Made by a program: the position numbers and the translations under genes. A stretch of DNA of 64,000 bases from CBDFGE01 sp965247055 (GTDB lineage Bacteria; Chloroflexota; Dehalococcoidia; Lucifugimonadales; JAGWBF01), in assembly GCA_965247055.1 (NCBI GenBank), contig CBDFGE010000001.1:1-64000 (forward strand), written 5' to 3'. Below are positions 1-8,087 of the stretch, one piece after another (positions within the stretch are counted from its first letter, which is position 1; each line of letters begins with the position of its first letter). The notes under the pieces are model-generated. The model searched no databases and had not been told where the DNA came from. It saw only the letters and a program-made list of their open reading frames with translations.

Positions 1-1841
1 TCGAACGTTTCCATAGTGGAGACGGGCGTCCCAGGCGCGAATCGTCCCGTTCGCTTCTCGATACTCGCGAGAGAATCCCCTCGGCGGAGGACATACAAGG
101 GCGCCACAGGACAGGGTTCACCTGCAATGCACAGTATTTCCGAGACTATCGCCTCTACGTAGACGTCTTCCGTCAATTGCAAATGTTGGCCCGCGATTTG
201 GATCACGGACCCCGCAGTATGCGGTCCCCATGGTGGTGGTCCACGCCGTGCTTTGACTTCCTCCCGCTCTTCGCTGGTCACAGTGTCCTGGGATGAACGA
301 GGCTCTGGTATGTTCGGCGGGGGAGATGGCGTAGGTTTTGGGGGTGGTGGTGTTGAAGGTTGAGAGCCACCGTCCGTTCCCAATAGTGACGTGTTCCCGT
401 GGCTCCGGCCATAGTCCGCCCCTGTTTCGGCATCAAACACCACCAGCCCGACGGATAGGTCCTGCCTCGCTTCCTCGGGTGTGATGCCACCGGTGCGCCA
501 CGAACCCTGGGCTTCGACCACCCAGACCAATGGGTCAGAGGGCATCGCTGACACGGACCCTCTCATGGCCTCGAACTCGCTCCTGCGCATCAGCAGGACA
601 ACCGGCGAGTGGGGTTTGCCAGTGACATTGAGTTCGGGGACGGCGAAGCTTAGATAGGCCAACCCAAGCCGAGCGGCCAATAGTTCCGAGATTCGCGGCC
701 CCTGCTCACTGGCCGCGGGCCGGTGCTCCTCCCCCAGCGCGCGCCACACGGAGTGCGTCACGGCGGGGTCCGTCATGATGCCCCGCGAGAGCTCTCCCGA
801 CTCCAACCAGAAGGCCCGCACCACGGACGTGCCGTCGGCCTGACGAAAGTCTAGGAAGTAACGCGGCCCTTCACGGTCGCGGTTACCCTGGTCCACGGGC
901 GAATCCAACACCATTTCGACGAAACGTTCGATGGCGCGTTCTTCCTCTATCTTGCCGAGGACCACATCTTCCCCATTTTCCACTTTCGTGCCGAGCACCT
1001 TAATCGAGTTCTTGGTGCTGAGGACGTCGATGGACGTGACCTTGCCTCGGATATCCAGCAAGGCCTCGCCGGTCTTGGCCAAAGGGTTCGTGTCGGATTC
1101 GAAGAGCCTAACGCCACCGTCCTCCAATATCGCGAGTCGGAACTCCTGCACGTAGCCCTCGACTCCGTAGACCGGCGTGCCCGGGTTCAGGTAGGTGGCG
1201 TCGCCGTCCAGATGAGGATAGCCGCTGTAACCTTCGATCCTGAATGCGACCCGGTAGAGCTCAGAGCCCAGGTCTTCAGTAGTTAGGGCACGCTCTCCCT
1301 CGGTGATGATGGGTCCAACCAAACTGCCTTTGGCCAGGTAGGTGATACCGCCGAACTGAATAGAGTGGGCCCAGTCGGCAACCGTCTCGCGGGGCCGCAG
1401 GTCATCATCGCCCTGGAGACCCTCCACGATTCGATCCACGGTGGCCTGATCCGCCAGCAGGGCGTCCAGGCGGTCGGGTCCGTCGTCTCTTCCATCGTGT
1501 CGGTCGATGATTTCCCCGTCGGGGTCCAACACCAACTGGGACCCGGTGGGGACGTGGGTCACGTAGGCGATCTTGCCTGAAAACTTCGGCGACAGGCCCT
1601 CTACGAATGCGACCACTACGCCAACGCCCAGGTCCAACCTATACCTCTCGGAGGCCGGCACCGGTGTAATCGAGCCAGGGAGCTTCGGAGACGGCGTTGC
1701 CGTAGGTGTGGGTATCTGCTGGGTCTGGCTGCCGGCCCCAGGAGATTTCTGAGTGGCCGTGGGCGTCGACTCCACATCTCCGCAGGCGGCAACGAGTAGC
1801 AGAACGATGGCCAGCCATCCGATGAGAGCGGCGTATCTCAC
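1..1841 (-). CDS. Large secreted lipoprotein of unknown function (C-terminus off window)
   Basis: Reading the minus strand down from a GTG at 1841 gives one uninterrupted frame of about 613 codons that leaves the window at base 1. The N-terminus is a lipoprotein signal peptide: a hydrophobic run ending LLLVAACGD, with the lipobox Cys near residue 20, followed by a Thr/Pro/Ser-rich linker to about residue 62. The body has no domain I can name. It includes a stretch rich in G-Y-L motifs (about 150-230) and, near 480-510, a second Pro-rich linker before a C-terminal region. The start overlaps the stop of the upstream BsuPI-like frame (GTGA), which suggests translational coupling. The frame is open throughout with good third-position GC, so it is surely coding; the function is unknown. 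It is probably anchored outside the membrane. Confidence 0.85.
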   Translation of the reverse strand, partial: MRYAALIGWLAIVLLLVAACGDVESTPTATQKSPGAGSQTQQIPTPTATPSPKLPGSITPVPASERYRLDLGVGVVVAFVEGLSPKFSGKIAYVTHVPTGSQLVLDPDGEIIDRHDGRDDGPDRLDALLADQATVDRIVEGLQGDDDLRPRETVADWAHSIQFGGITYLAKGSLVGPIITEGERALTTEDLGSELYRVAFRIEGYSGYPHLDGDATYLNPGTPVYGVEGYVQEFRLAILEDGGVRLFESDTNPLAKTGEALLDIRGKVTSIDVLSTKNSIKVLGTKVENGEDVVLGKIEEERAIERFVEMVLDSPVDQGNRDREGPRYFLDFRQADGTSVVRAFWLESGELSRGIMTDPAVTHSVWRALGEEHRPAASEQGPRISELLAARLGLAYLSFAVPELNVTGKPHSPVVLLMRRSEFEAMRGSVSAMPSDPLVWVVEAQGSWRTGGITPEEARQDLSVGLVVFDAETGADYGRSHGNTSLLGTDGGSQPSTPPPPKPTPSPPPNIPEPRSSQDTVTSEEREEVKARRGPPPWGPHTAGSVIQIAGQHLQLTEDVYVEAIVSEILCIAGEPCPVAPLYVLRRGDSLASIEKRTGRFAPGTPVSTMETF

Positions 1842-2206
1842 TTGAGCACTTCCAGCGCGTGGGCCGTTGTAATAAGCACGCCAGCCGGTCCCGCGTTAGG
1901 CCGCCCAACATTTAAAACACCCCGCATAAGATAGGTGCCAGGAGGAACGGGCTCTCCTAGGTTGTCCACCTGCTCCCACTCGCCAATGAACTCCAGCTCC
2001 TCACCGGGCTCCAGAGTGCCGCCATCCATCGGTTGGTTGATAATCTTGGCGCACTTCCAATGCCATACCTGCTCTCCGTCAGGAGTCGAGACCTCGAAGT
2101 CATAGGGAGGTCTGCCACCGAGCACTAAGTTCACCGTCCCATCACTGACGTTCCGCAACGTCAGCTTCATTCGCACCGTCTCTCCGTAAGGGGCCTGGGA
2201 CACCAC
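1838..2206 (-). CDS. BsuPI-like (intracellular proteinase inhibitor) domain protein, likely a truncated remnant
   Basis: A 122-residue beta-rich domain: MKLTLRNVSDGTVNLVLGG, then PPYDFEV, a W-H-W-K-C segment and an EPGEELEF turn, ending in a PPGTYL-RGVL strand. This order is characteristic of the BsuPI fold (the Bacillus intracellular proteinase inhibitor) found at the C-terminus of many Chloroflexota lipoproteins. The only available start is GTG at 2206, with no convincing ribosome binding site. The same frame continues upstream for 21 sense codons to a TGA at 2270-2272, and coding sequence resumes beyond it, so this frame is probably the 3' part of a longer gene broken by a stop. Its stop overlaps the GTG of the next lipoprotein gene. 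Confidence 0.6.
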   Translation of the reverse strand: MVSQAPYGETVRMKLTLRNVSDGTVNLVLGGRPPYDFEVSTPDGEQVWHWKCAKIINQPMDGGTLEPGEELEFIGEWEQVDNLGEPVPPGTYLMRGVLNVGRPNAGPAGVLITTAHALEVLK

Positions 2207-2513
2207 CTCCAGCGAGTAGTCGACCGCGCTGAGGAACGCCTCGTCCGGAGGCTCCCCAGGATCAATAGGTCATGGGTGAATGCCGTCACATCCAACCTCG
2301 ATGACAATGGCTTCTCGTGGGACATCCAGTGTCGCCAGGGCAGCCTCCCACTCCTCCCGAACCCCGCGCAGTGGGTACACCCCTATTTCAATGCGGTTCC
2401 TAGCTTCGTTTAGGTCGGTCCACGCAAGGCCGTGGACCTTCTTGACATCTACTAGGCGCTCATACCACCTAGCCAGATCGGCCTCGCTGTACTCCGCCTC
2501 TGCCGGCGTGGTT
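2207..2513 (-). pseudogene. 5' remnant of the BsuPI-like protein gene, interrupted by TGA
   Basis: In the frame that runs into the 1838-2206 gene, the minus strand reads APSTTPAEAEYSEADLARW and then an amphipathic region (DLNEARNRIEIGV, REEWEAALATLDVPREAI, IEVGCDGIHP), stops at TGA 2270-2272, and continues PIDPGEPPDEAFLSAVDYS into the BsuPI domain. The pre-stop part looks like the small ferredoxin-like or peptidase-propeptide-like domain that often precedes this inhibitor domain. A single TGG-to-TGA change would explain the stop. No signal peptide precedes it: the upstream end overlaps, in another frame, the tail of the next lipoprotein gene (stop at 2469), which suggests a deletion joined the two genes. 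Confidence 0.55.
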
Positions 2514-3467
2514 GATGGGGCCCGTGGCAGTCGATCTTGCGACGGTGGTTGACACGGTCAAGCCTCCCACCTTTTCAGTGCCCTCAAAGACCCGCATGGA
2601 AACGATGGCGTAGCCAGTGGGGGCCGTCTTCGGGAACTCCCCGTCCCAACGGAAGGCGCCATGGTCCAGCGGCACCTCGCCGAGAGGCAGCTTACTCTGA
2701 TCTATGAACTCAATGCTCAGTTCGACTCTATCGCCTTCGTGATAGCCCGCCCCGGAGATGGCGAACGGCTCACCCAGGCGTATCTGGTCGGGCACGCCGT
2801 AGTGTTCGACACTGGGCATGTATTCTTCGACGCGCTCGAACCACTCGGTCAGCGCCGTCGACACGACCACCCCGTTGCGGTGGAGCAGCTCCCAATGGTC
2901 CGGCACAGGCAGACAGTTGTTGACTCGTCCTTCTGATATGACATCGCATCCTATCACTTGCCGGACAGACCAGATCGTCCCGTCCCGAAACGCGATGTTA
3001 ATTGCCATGCTGTAGTCCGAAAGCCAGGTTCTTCCATCAAATGCCTCAATTTCTACCTCATCCCCTCCCCATCCCCTTTTTATTGTCACTATTTCGCGCT
3101 TCGAGGCTCCGGTGCTTGCCTTGAGGTCCACAGACGTGCCCATCACTATCGAGTTGAGCAACTTTTCGATTATCGGTACATCGGTGCCGAGGTCTCCCCA
3201 TAGGGGGTCGTAGTCCCCCGGGAACAGAAATGGGGGTTGGTGCTCACGGGACGCGTAGACGACCTCAACGTCCGTAGCGTCGGCAGGCATCGGCGACGGA
3301 GGTGCAGTAAGTGAAGGCGAAGGAGTCGCGACTTGTGCTGATGTGGGAACGCGGGGCACTCCCGTAGATTTAGGCTCAGCGTCGGCACATCCTGCCACGG
3401 CCACCATTAGGAGAACTACCAGTCCTCCTATGATGGTGCGGGTCCAGACTCGGAGCCCCCGTTTCAT
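2469..3467 (-). CDS. Secreted lipoprotein with C-terminal Ig/IPT-like domain, probably chimeric tail
   Basis: A 332-residue protein with a lipoprotein signal (GLVVLLMVAVAGC, Cys at about 26), a Pro/Ser/Thr linker (about 30-62), a central domain of unknown type containing GRTWLSDYSMAINIAF and two Cys residues, and a C-terminal beta-sandwich segment (YGVPDQIRLGEPFAISGAGY to about 305) resembling IPT/Ig-like folds. The last 25 or so residues are low-complexity R/G and run in a different frame over the start of a BsuPI-like remnant, so they are probably not native. It belongs to a run of minus-strand secreted proteins with the two genes downstream. Function unknown; extracytoplasmic location is inferred from the lipobox. 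Confidence 0.7.
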   Translation of the reverse strand: MKRGLRVWTRTIIGGLVVLLMVAVAGCADAEPKSTGVPRVPTSAQVATPSPSLTAPPSPMPADATDVEVVYASREHQPPFLFPGDYDPLWGDLGTDVPIIEKLLNSIVMGTSVDLKASTGASKREIVTIKRGWGGDEVEIEAFDGRTWLSDYSMAINIAFRDGTIWSVRQVIGCDVISEGRVNNCLPVPDHWELLHRNGVVVSTALTEWFERVEEYMPSVEHYGVPDQIRLGEPFAISGAGYHEGDRVELSIEFIDQSKLPLGEVPLDHGAFRWDGEFPKTAPTGYAIVSMRVFEGTEKVGGLTVSTTVARSTATGPINHAGRGGVQRGRSG

Positions 3468-3500
3468 TCCTGTTCCCTGCTTTGAAGCCTCATCGAATAA

Positions 3501-3944
3501 TCATCCTATTCCTCTGAGAAAATTGAGTCGCAGCAGGAAAGTCCTCTGCCCTGACGCACCGCTCACCCATTGCGTGGAAGTGGCCCTACATTGAATAGGA
3601 CGTATCGGCTCAAGCAAAAGTTCCCCGATAGCAACGAAGCCCGCGCGATGCCAACAGTCCTGGATTGTTCGCTTGAGCCCATACTTGGTAGTACGCTTCA
3701 AATCAATAAAGCGTTCCCTCACGGAAGTGATCTGGTGGTGTCGGCTCACGTGATGACCGGACTTAGCTGGCAACCTTCCTGGGGAACAGAGCATACATAT
3801 CGGTCCTTCCGGCTTGACGGGATCCGCTGCCTCGCAGAGCGCGTGACCTACACCACCGTACTTCCTCCTGACCACCCAGATTCCTGCGATCAGGAATAAC
3901 GCGGAAGGCGGGACCATTGCGAGAAGCCACAGCAACACTGTCAT
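3501..3944 (-). CDS. Short single-TM membrane protein, uncertain C-terminus
   Basis: Starts with ATG 3 nt after the stop of the multi-pass membrane protein upstream, so the two are probably co-transcribed. The first 28 residues form one clear transmembrane helix (MTVLLWLLAMVPPSALFLIAGI) followed by positive charges (RRKYGG). The remainder is Cys/His/Arg-rich and of unusual composition and may not be authentic. The paralogous locus at 8088-8837 is also followed by a frame starting MTVL, but it is broken there, which supports the idea that a small partner protein once followed both membrane proteins. I cannot assign a function. Confidence 0.4.
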   Translation of the reverse strand: MTVLLWLLAMVPPSALFLIAGIWVVRRKYGGVGHALCEAADPVKPEGPICMLCSPGRLPAKSGHHVSRHHQITSVRERFIDLKRTTKYGLKRTIQDCWHRAGFVAIGELLLEPIRPIQCRATSTQWVSGASGQRTFLLRLNFLRGIG

Positions 3945-3947
3945 CGA

Positions 3948-4715
3948 CTATGAATCACCCAACACGTATCTTTCGCCATCCTGTCTCCATTTGAGAATGT
4001 TCCATATCGCAAGCCCTACAAGGACCAGCGCGACCGGGCCATACCAGTGCGCAGTTGTCAGGAATACCGGCGGGGCAAGGGATGCCCCCAGGTACAGCAA
4101 GGACAGTCCCAGCCCCAGAAAACCCCAACGCCCTCTGCTGCGATCGCTCCAGATGATCGCAGACCCCGCAGCGACCCCTATCAATCCAATCGGCGCCAGG
4201 ACGGCTGACCAGTACGGGGCGTGTGGTGGAGGCGATGAACCAAGCGGTATGGCGATGAAGAGCGCACTGAGGGCTATCGAGCAGCAAGCAGCTACCAACG
4301 ACGCAATGGCAAGGTGGCTCACGGGCATCCTGTGGCCTCGTAACCGGCGGAGGTACTGCCTCGCTATCCAGCTCACACAGAATGCCACAGATGCCCCTCC
4401 ACCATAGATGACTGTGAGGGCGAAGACGAACGCGACGGGGTGGGAATCTAGAGAGAGGTTCCCATAGATGGCCATCGCGATGGAGAGGCTCGCCAGTACG
4501 CCGACCGGGAAGAACCAGGCATGCTTTAGCCCTGGCGATAGCCAACCTGCAACGAAGGGGGACGACACTGCTAGCGGGATTGCCGTGGCAAGGATGAGAA
4601 GCCAGGTGCTCGTGGAGCTACCAAGCTCCGTGAAGCCCAATGCGACACCCGTGCCTGTGATAGCGGCCAGTCCAGCCGTCACCACGGGGTGGCCTTTGGT
4701 GAGAGCCAACGTCAC
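3948..4715 (-). CDS. Multi-pass membrane protein, paralogue of 8088-8837
   Basis: A 255-residue protein with about seven hydrophobic segments (roughly residues 10-30, 38-60, 65-85, 92-118, 133-157, 168-188, 195-240) and almost no large soluble region. GTG start at 4715, preceded by GAGGGAGA as ribosome binding site. The centre contains a well-conserved patch (YGGGASVAFCV-WIARQYL-RLRGHRMP-SHLA-ASLVA) that is nearly identical in the second copy 4 kb away, so that cytoplasmic loop is probably functional. The C-terminus ends WNILKWRQ-GER--LGDS in both copies. I do not recognise the family. The pair probably arose by a local duplication. Confidence 0.75.
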   Translation of the reverse strand: MTLALTKGHPVVTAGLAAITGTGVALGFTELGSSTSTWLLILATAIPLAVSSPFVAGWLSPGLKHAWFFPVGVLASLSIAMAIYGNLSLDSHPVAFVFALTVIYGGGASVAFCVSWIARQYLRRLRGHRMPVSHLAIASLVAACCSIALSALFIAIPLGSSPPPHAPYWSAVLAPIGLIGVAAGSAIIWSDRSRGRWGFLGLGLSLLYLGASLAPPVFLTTAHWYGPVALVLVGLAIWNILKWRQDGERYVLGDS

Positions 4716-4825
4716 GAAGTCTCCCTCATAACGGTAACATCAGAGCAGGGTCGCCATAGGTCTGCTGCTACCGCGTCGTCTGATTCCGTGTATGGCCTAA
4801 TCTCCAGCTCCATCATGTCCTTTCC

Positions 4826-5674
4826 TCACAGGTCTCGGGCATTGATGGTGTCCCCATCTAGGCCCAGCCGAGCGTCTAGAGTCGTAGGAAGCGCCTCCAG
4901 GTCCGGGTTGCTTAGGACCGCCTCGATGGACTCTTCGCTCCCACCAACATAGGTGTCGAACAGGTCGATGTCCCTTGCTACACACCACGCCCTGTCCTCC
5001 GGCCACCAGATGCTCGGCGAATGCCCCCAGAAAGGCCCATCCCTTGTAATGAATGCCATGATGGCATCGATAGGCCCGCGGAATAGCAGGTAGTCCCGCC
5101 CCGGAGCTCTCACCCGAGAACTAGCCTTGTAGAGGCGAGTGTCGATGTTTCCATAGCCTTCCCAAAGGCAAAAGTAGCAGTTGCCTGGGGTTGAAGTGAA
5201 GCTCCTGAGCACCTCGCCCAGGGTGCGGCACTCCCGTTCCGGGATGGACCCGTGCTTCGGAAGAGAACCCCACGGCGGGTTCTTGTACATCTTGTGAGGG
5301 TCCTCACTCAGACCTGCGATACGTTCGAACTGCATCAACGGATGGACGGTCCGTCCCGTCCACTCGGCCACCGTAGACCACCGGACCGGCCTCTCCTCAT
5401 CCCTATTCAGGTAGGCAGGGTGAAATATTCGGGCGTACGCCGCAAACCCATCGGGCAGCAAGGAACGCAGCGTCCCGAAGGCTGAGAAGCTCTCCTCCAC
5501 CCACCTGGCCTCGGACACGTCCTCGGAGAACTCCAGACCATCGGGTGCCAGCTTCGTCTGACGGATGGGAATACCGCCTCTAGTGGAGGGTGTGTACATA
5601 CGGGGCATGCCGCCCCGGTTCGTTCCCAACGCCCGGCGCAGTTTCTGAATCCATGATTTTCGGATGTACTTCAT
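4826..5674 (-). CDS. Conserved hypothetical protein (282 aa)
   Basis: A soluble protein with no signal peptide or membrane segment. Recognisable features are an ARIFHPA segment (about residue 82), an aromatic C-terminal region reading SIWWPEDRAWCVA (about 223-235), and YVGGSEESIEAVL near 243. This arrangement, RIFHP, then a FRGP-like segment, then WWPEDRAWCVATDID, then VGGS, resembles a family of uncharacterised proteins common in Actinobacteria and Chloroflexota. I recall no assigned function and give no name. A Cys pair lies at CYFCLW (about 168). Flanked by unrelated hypothetical genes on the same strand. Confidence 0.65.
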   Translation of the reverse strand: MKYIRKSWIQKLRRALGTNRGGMPRMYTPSTRGGIPIRQTKLAPDGLEFSEDVSEARWVEESFSAFGTLRSLLPDGFAAYARIFHPAYLNRDEERPVRWSTVAEWTGRTVHPLMQFERIAGLSEDPHKMYKNPPWGSLPKHGSIPERECRTLGEVLRSFTSTPGNCYFCLWEGYGNIDTRLYKASSRVRAPGRDYLLFRGPIDAIMAFITRDGPFWGHSPSIWWPEDRAWCVARDIDLFDTYVGGSEESIEAVLSNPDLEALPTTLDARLGLDGDTINARDL

Positions 5675-5766
5675 ACTCTATTGCCAATCGAGTCCTGGTA
5701 TTGACGGAGACTGTCTCAAGTGGGGCCTATTGAGCAAAGCTGAACCTCAATATGCTTCGCATTGTT

Positions 5767-6912
5767 CTAGGATGGTGTCCCGCGCTGGGGGCTTGTCCTG
5801 TATCTGTAAGTCTGCTCGCGTTCCTGCTGGTGCCCCGCTAGGGTTTCAGGGCCCCTTTGGAGCACTACCATCGTCTTGAGTAGGCTGAGCAGCCGTACAT
5901 GCGTGATGCCGATCGACGTAGCCAGGATCGAGTCACCGTCTCGCATGATGTGGGCCAGACCCACCGGTTCCGGCTCCCACCAGAAGGCCAGTTCCACGCC
6001 GCCTGGCGCTCCATCCACTTCGACAGTCAACCTTCGACGCTCGGTGCGGCTGATGCACGCCAGGTTCCAGTCGCGGTGGATGTTGCCTCTGCGCTGATAC
6101 TCTCGCCTCAACTTCTCTGAGCCGTGAGACTTCACCAGGATAAGGATGGCGTCTAACTCCCTAGAAAGACGGCTTTCGTTGGATACTCCGGTGGTGTCGG
6201 CATGCTGGCTTAGCTCTATGGCCTGTTGAGCGCCCTTCGGCCCCCCTGCAACGTAGGTGAGTGTGACACGATCAACATTGCGACCATTCCCTTTGCTACT
6301 CCAGCCTACGTCCTCTAGGCGCAGTCCCAGGGGACTACCCTTGAGACCATAAACCGGGAATGCAGCATCGGCCACCAGGCGGGACAGATCGATGAGGCCC
6401 GTTACAGTCTCGTAGGATGCGTTGCGTCTCAGGGCGGCCACGAAGAGATGCCTCTCCTTCAGCCGATACAGTAGCCGCTTGAGCACGTTGCCGGTGTCCT
6501 CATGGGAGTACGTAGCTGCTCTTCCTTCAATCGACTTCTCCCCACATGTGCGACAGAACATATCACCCTTGAATGCCTCGTAGCCGAAATAGCCTATCGG
6601 GGCAGGGCCTTTTAACATCCGGCGTAGCCTGAGCAGTAACCTCCTAAGCGGGTGGACGTTACCGCTTCGCGACCGGCCCATTTGCTCCCGGAGCTTTTCG
6701 AGGACACGAGCCGGGTCACTTGCCATCTCATCCATGTGCCGCTGGAGCGATGATTCGAGGAGGCCAAGTTGGTCCTGGGGGATCTGATCTACCTGGCGCG
6801 TTTCCGCACGCAGTAGCATTGCCTGCCCCATGCCCAACAAACCGCCGCACCTGTGGCAACGGGTATTGCGCGCCTGAGCCTTCACAAAGCCGTCTGGTTG
6901 ATTATCAGCCAT
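5767..6912 (-). CDS. Hypothetical protein with two zinc-ribbon-like Cys pairs
   Basis: A 381-residue soluble protein. CHRCGG lies near residue 19 and CRTCGEK near residue 119, two CxxC knuckles that could bind one zinc. Between them is a helical, charged region (LESSLQRHMDEMASDPARVLEKLREQMG). The C-terminal half is mixed alpha/beta with no known motif and contains the Arg-rich segment LRREYQRRGNIHRDWNLACISRTERRR. ATG start at 6912, 9 nt after the end of a small interrupted frame upstream (6922-7182). Function unknown; nucleic-acid binding is possible from the zinc knuckles and basic patches but is only a guess. Confidence 0.6.
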   Translation of the reverse strand: MADNQPDGFVKAQARNTRCHRCGGLLGMGQAMLLRAETRQVDQIPQDQLGLLESSLQRHMDEMASDPARVLEKLREQMGRSRSGNVHPLRRLLLRLRRMLKGPAPIGYFGYEAFKGDMFCRTCGEKSIEGRAATYSHEDTGNVLKRLLYRLKERHLFVAALRRNASYETVTGLIDLSRLVADAAFPVYGLKGSPLGLRLEDVGWSSKGNGRNVDRVTLTYVAGGPKGAQQAIELSQHADTTGVSNESRLSRELDAILILVKSHGSEKLRREYQRRGNIHRDWNLACISRTERRRLTVEVDGAPGGVELAFWWEPEPVGLAHIMRDGDSILATSIGITHVRLLSLLKTMVVLQRGPETLAGHQQEREQTYRYRTSPQRGTPS

Positions 6913-6921
6913 AACTATCGC

Positions 6922-7182
6922 TCAATCGACCATCGTCCCTTGGGAAAATGACCACTTGCCCAGCTCCCAATGGCCGGGAAGCCTGCTAAGCAGACGCTTC
7001 GGGCATAGGACTTTCGACTTGCCGGATGAATCGTGCGGCACGACATCCTGCCTGACCCGCAAGCAGGGATGCGCCGCGTCCAAGGTACTCTACTTTCGTT
7101 TGGGGACCTCATACCACTCACACTCTCGGGTTCTGTGTCCCTCGGACGTGTCCAACCCTCGTTGACGGTCTACGGAGGCCAT
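6922..7182 (-). pseudogene. Small Cys-containing gene interrupted by an in-frame TAG
   Basis: From an ATG at 7182, preceded by AAGGTGG as ribosome binding site, the minus strand reads MASVDRQRGLDTSEGHRTRE, then CEWYEVPKRK, then TAG at 7090-7092. It then continues in the same frame STLDAAHPCLRVRQDVVPHD and beyond to TGA at 6922-6924, 86 codons in all. Codon composition after the TAG looks coding (roughly 70% G/C in third positions). It ends just before the start of the zinc-ribbon protein, as an operon partner would. Either a nonsense mutation, a sequence error or chance openness; I favour a broken gene. Confidence 0.4.
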
Positions 7183-7236
7183 TAGTGCCCACCTTTCGCG
7201 CGACTGCACGAAATATTGAGCGGAGGCTATGCCGCA

Positions 7237-7919
7237 CTAAAGTGTCTCCAGAAGGTGCATGTACGCCTCCTGCTGGGCGTCATGCCACCGGGCCAGGGGG
7301 CTATCAGCCACGATCGGAACAAGACGTTTCAACAGGCTGAGGGCCTCCTGCCCGTCCATGGCCGACAGTACGGCCACGAGCTCGACTCCACCCAGAAAGC
7401 TCCGTACGACCTGATAACTCCGCCGTGGGCCTTGCCACGAGTCCATGACCGCATTCGGCCCCAGAGCATCTATTGCAACAGCCTCCTTGGTGGTGTGATG
7501 GAACCATAGCTCCCGCTCTGGTTCGGGGTACAGCTCCTGATGTCTAATTAGCCGGACCTCTTGCCTCCTTTCGTCTGAGACGGATGGATCGGGGATAACG
7601 TTAGACTTTACCAGGTCGCACTGGTCGACCTGGATGCAGCGTGACGGACTGTCGAATGCGGGCGACACGTAACACATGCTCAGGAAGTTGCAGCGGCCAG
7701 ATTCGGTGTACCCCACTGTTTGAGGCGGAACCCAATGCCGAGATGAGAAACGTCCAGCACCAATGGCTCGAACATGAAGCTGTCCGGCTCCGCAAAGTGA
7801 AGAATAGGCAGGTCTACAACCTGCCGGCTGTGCGATACCCTGTGTCCTGGCGATGAGGAGAAGAGCTTCTCACCACGTAAGGCGCTGTAGAACCTGTGTA
7901 AGAGACTAAGCCGTTTCAT
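7237..7919 (-). pseudogene. Hypothetical protein gene split by a frameshift near 7700
   Basis: Two overlapping frames look like one gene. The 5' part (7919 down to about 7700) reads MKRLSLLHRFYSALRGEKLF to LVLDVSHLGIGF. The 3' part, in a second frame, reads PPQTVGYTESGRCNFLSMC through to LLETL, stopping at 7237. Joining them with a one-base shift around 7700-7730 gives about 227 residues of even composition. Residues FDSPSRCIQVDQCDLVKSNV and AVLSAMDGQEALSLLKRLVP look like structured protein. I recognise no family. It could be a true pseudogene or an indel error in the assembly. Confidence 0.55.
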
Positions 7920-8022
7920 CTAGTGCACTCTGCCGCTAGCCGATGTCAAACCAACTGCTAACGCTCGTGCCGACTCCCCAACTGCCAGGGCACATAGCTG
8001 TATCCTTGATGGCCTGGACCGC

Positions 8023-8084
8023 CTATTCTTCAATCTCATCCTCTTCGATTTCGATAATGGTCAACACAACGGCAGTACCGTCAT
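8023..8084 (-). pseudogene. Remnant of small frame following the membrane-protein paralogue
   Basis: After the 8088-8837 gene the minus strand begins ATG ACG GTA CTG, matching the MTVL start of the small protein that follows the first paralogue (3944). It stops after seven codons; a neighbouring frame stays open to 8023 with acidic residues (EIEEDEIEE). Position and first four codons are the only evidence that this is a decayed copy of the 3501-3944 gene. The remaining bases to 7920 contain nothing I recognise. Confidence 0.25.
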
Positions 8085-8087
8085 CGT

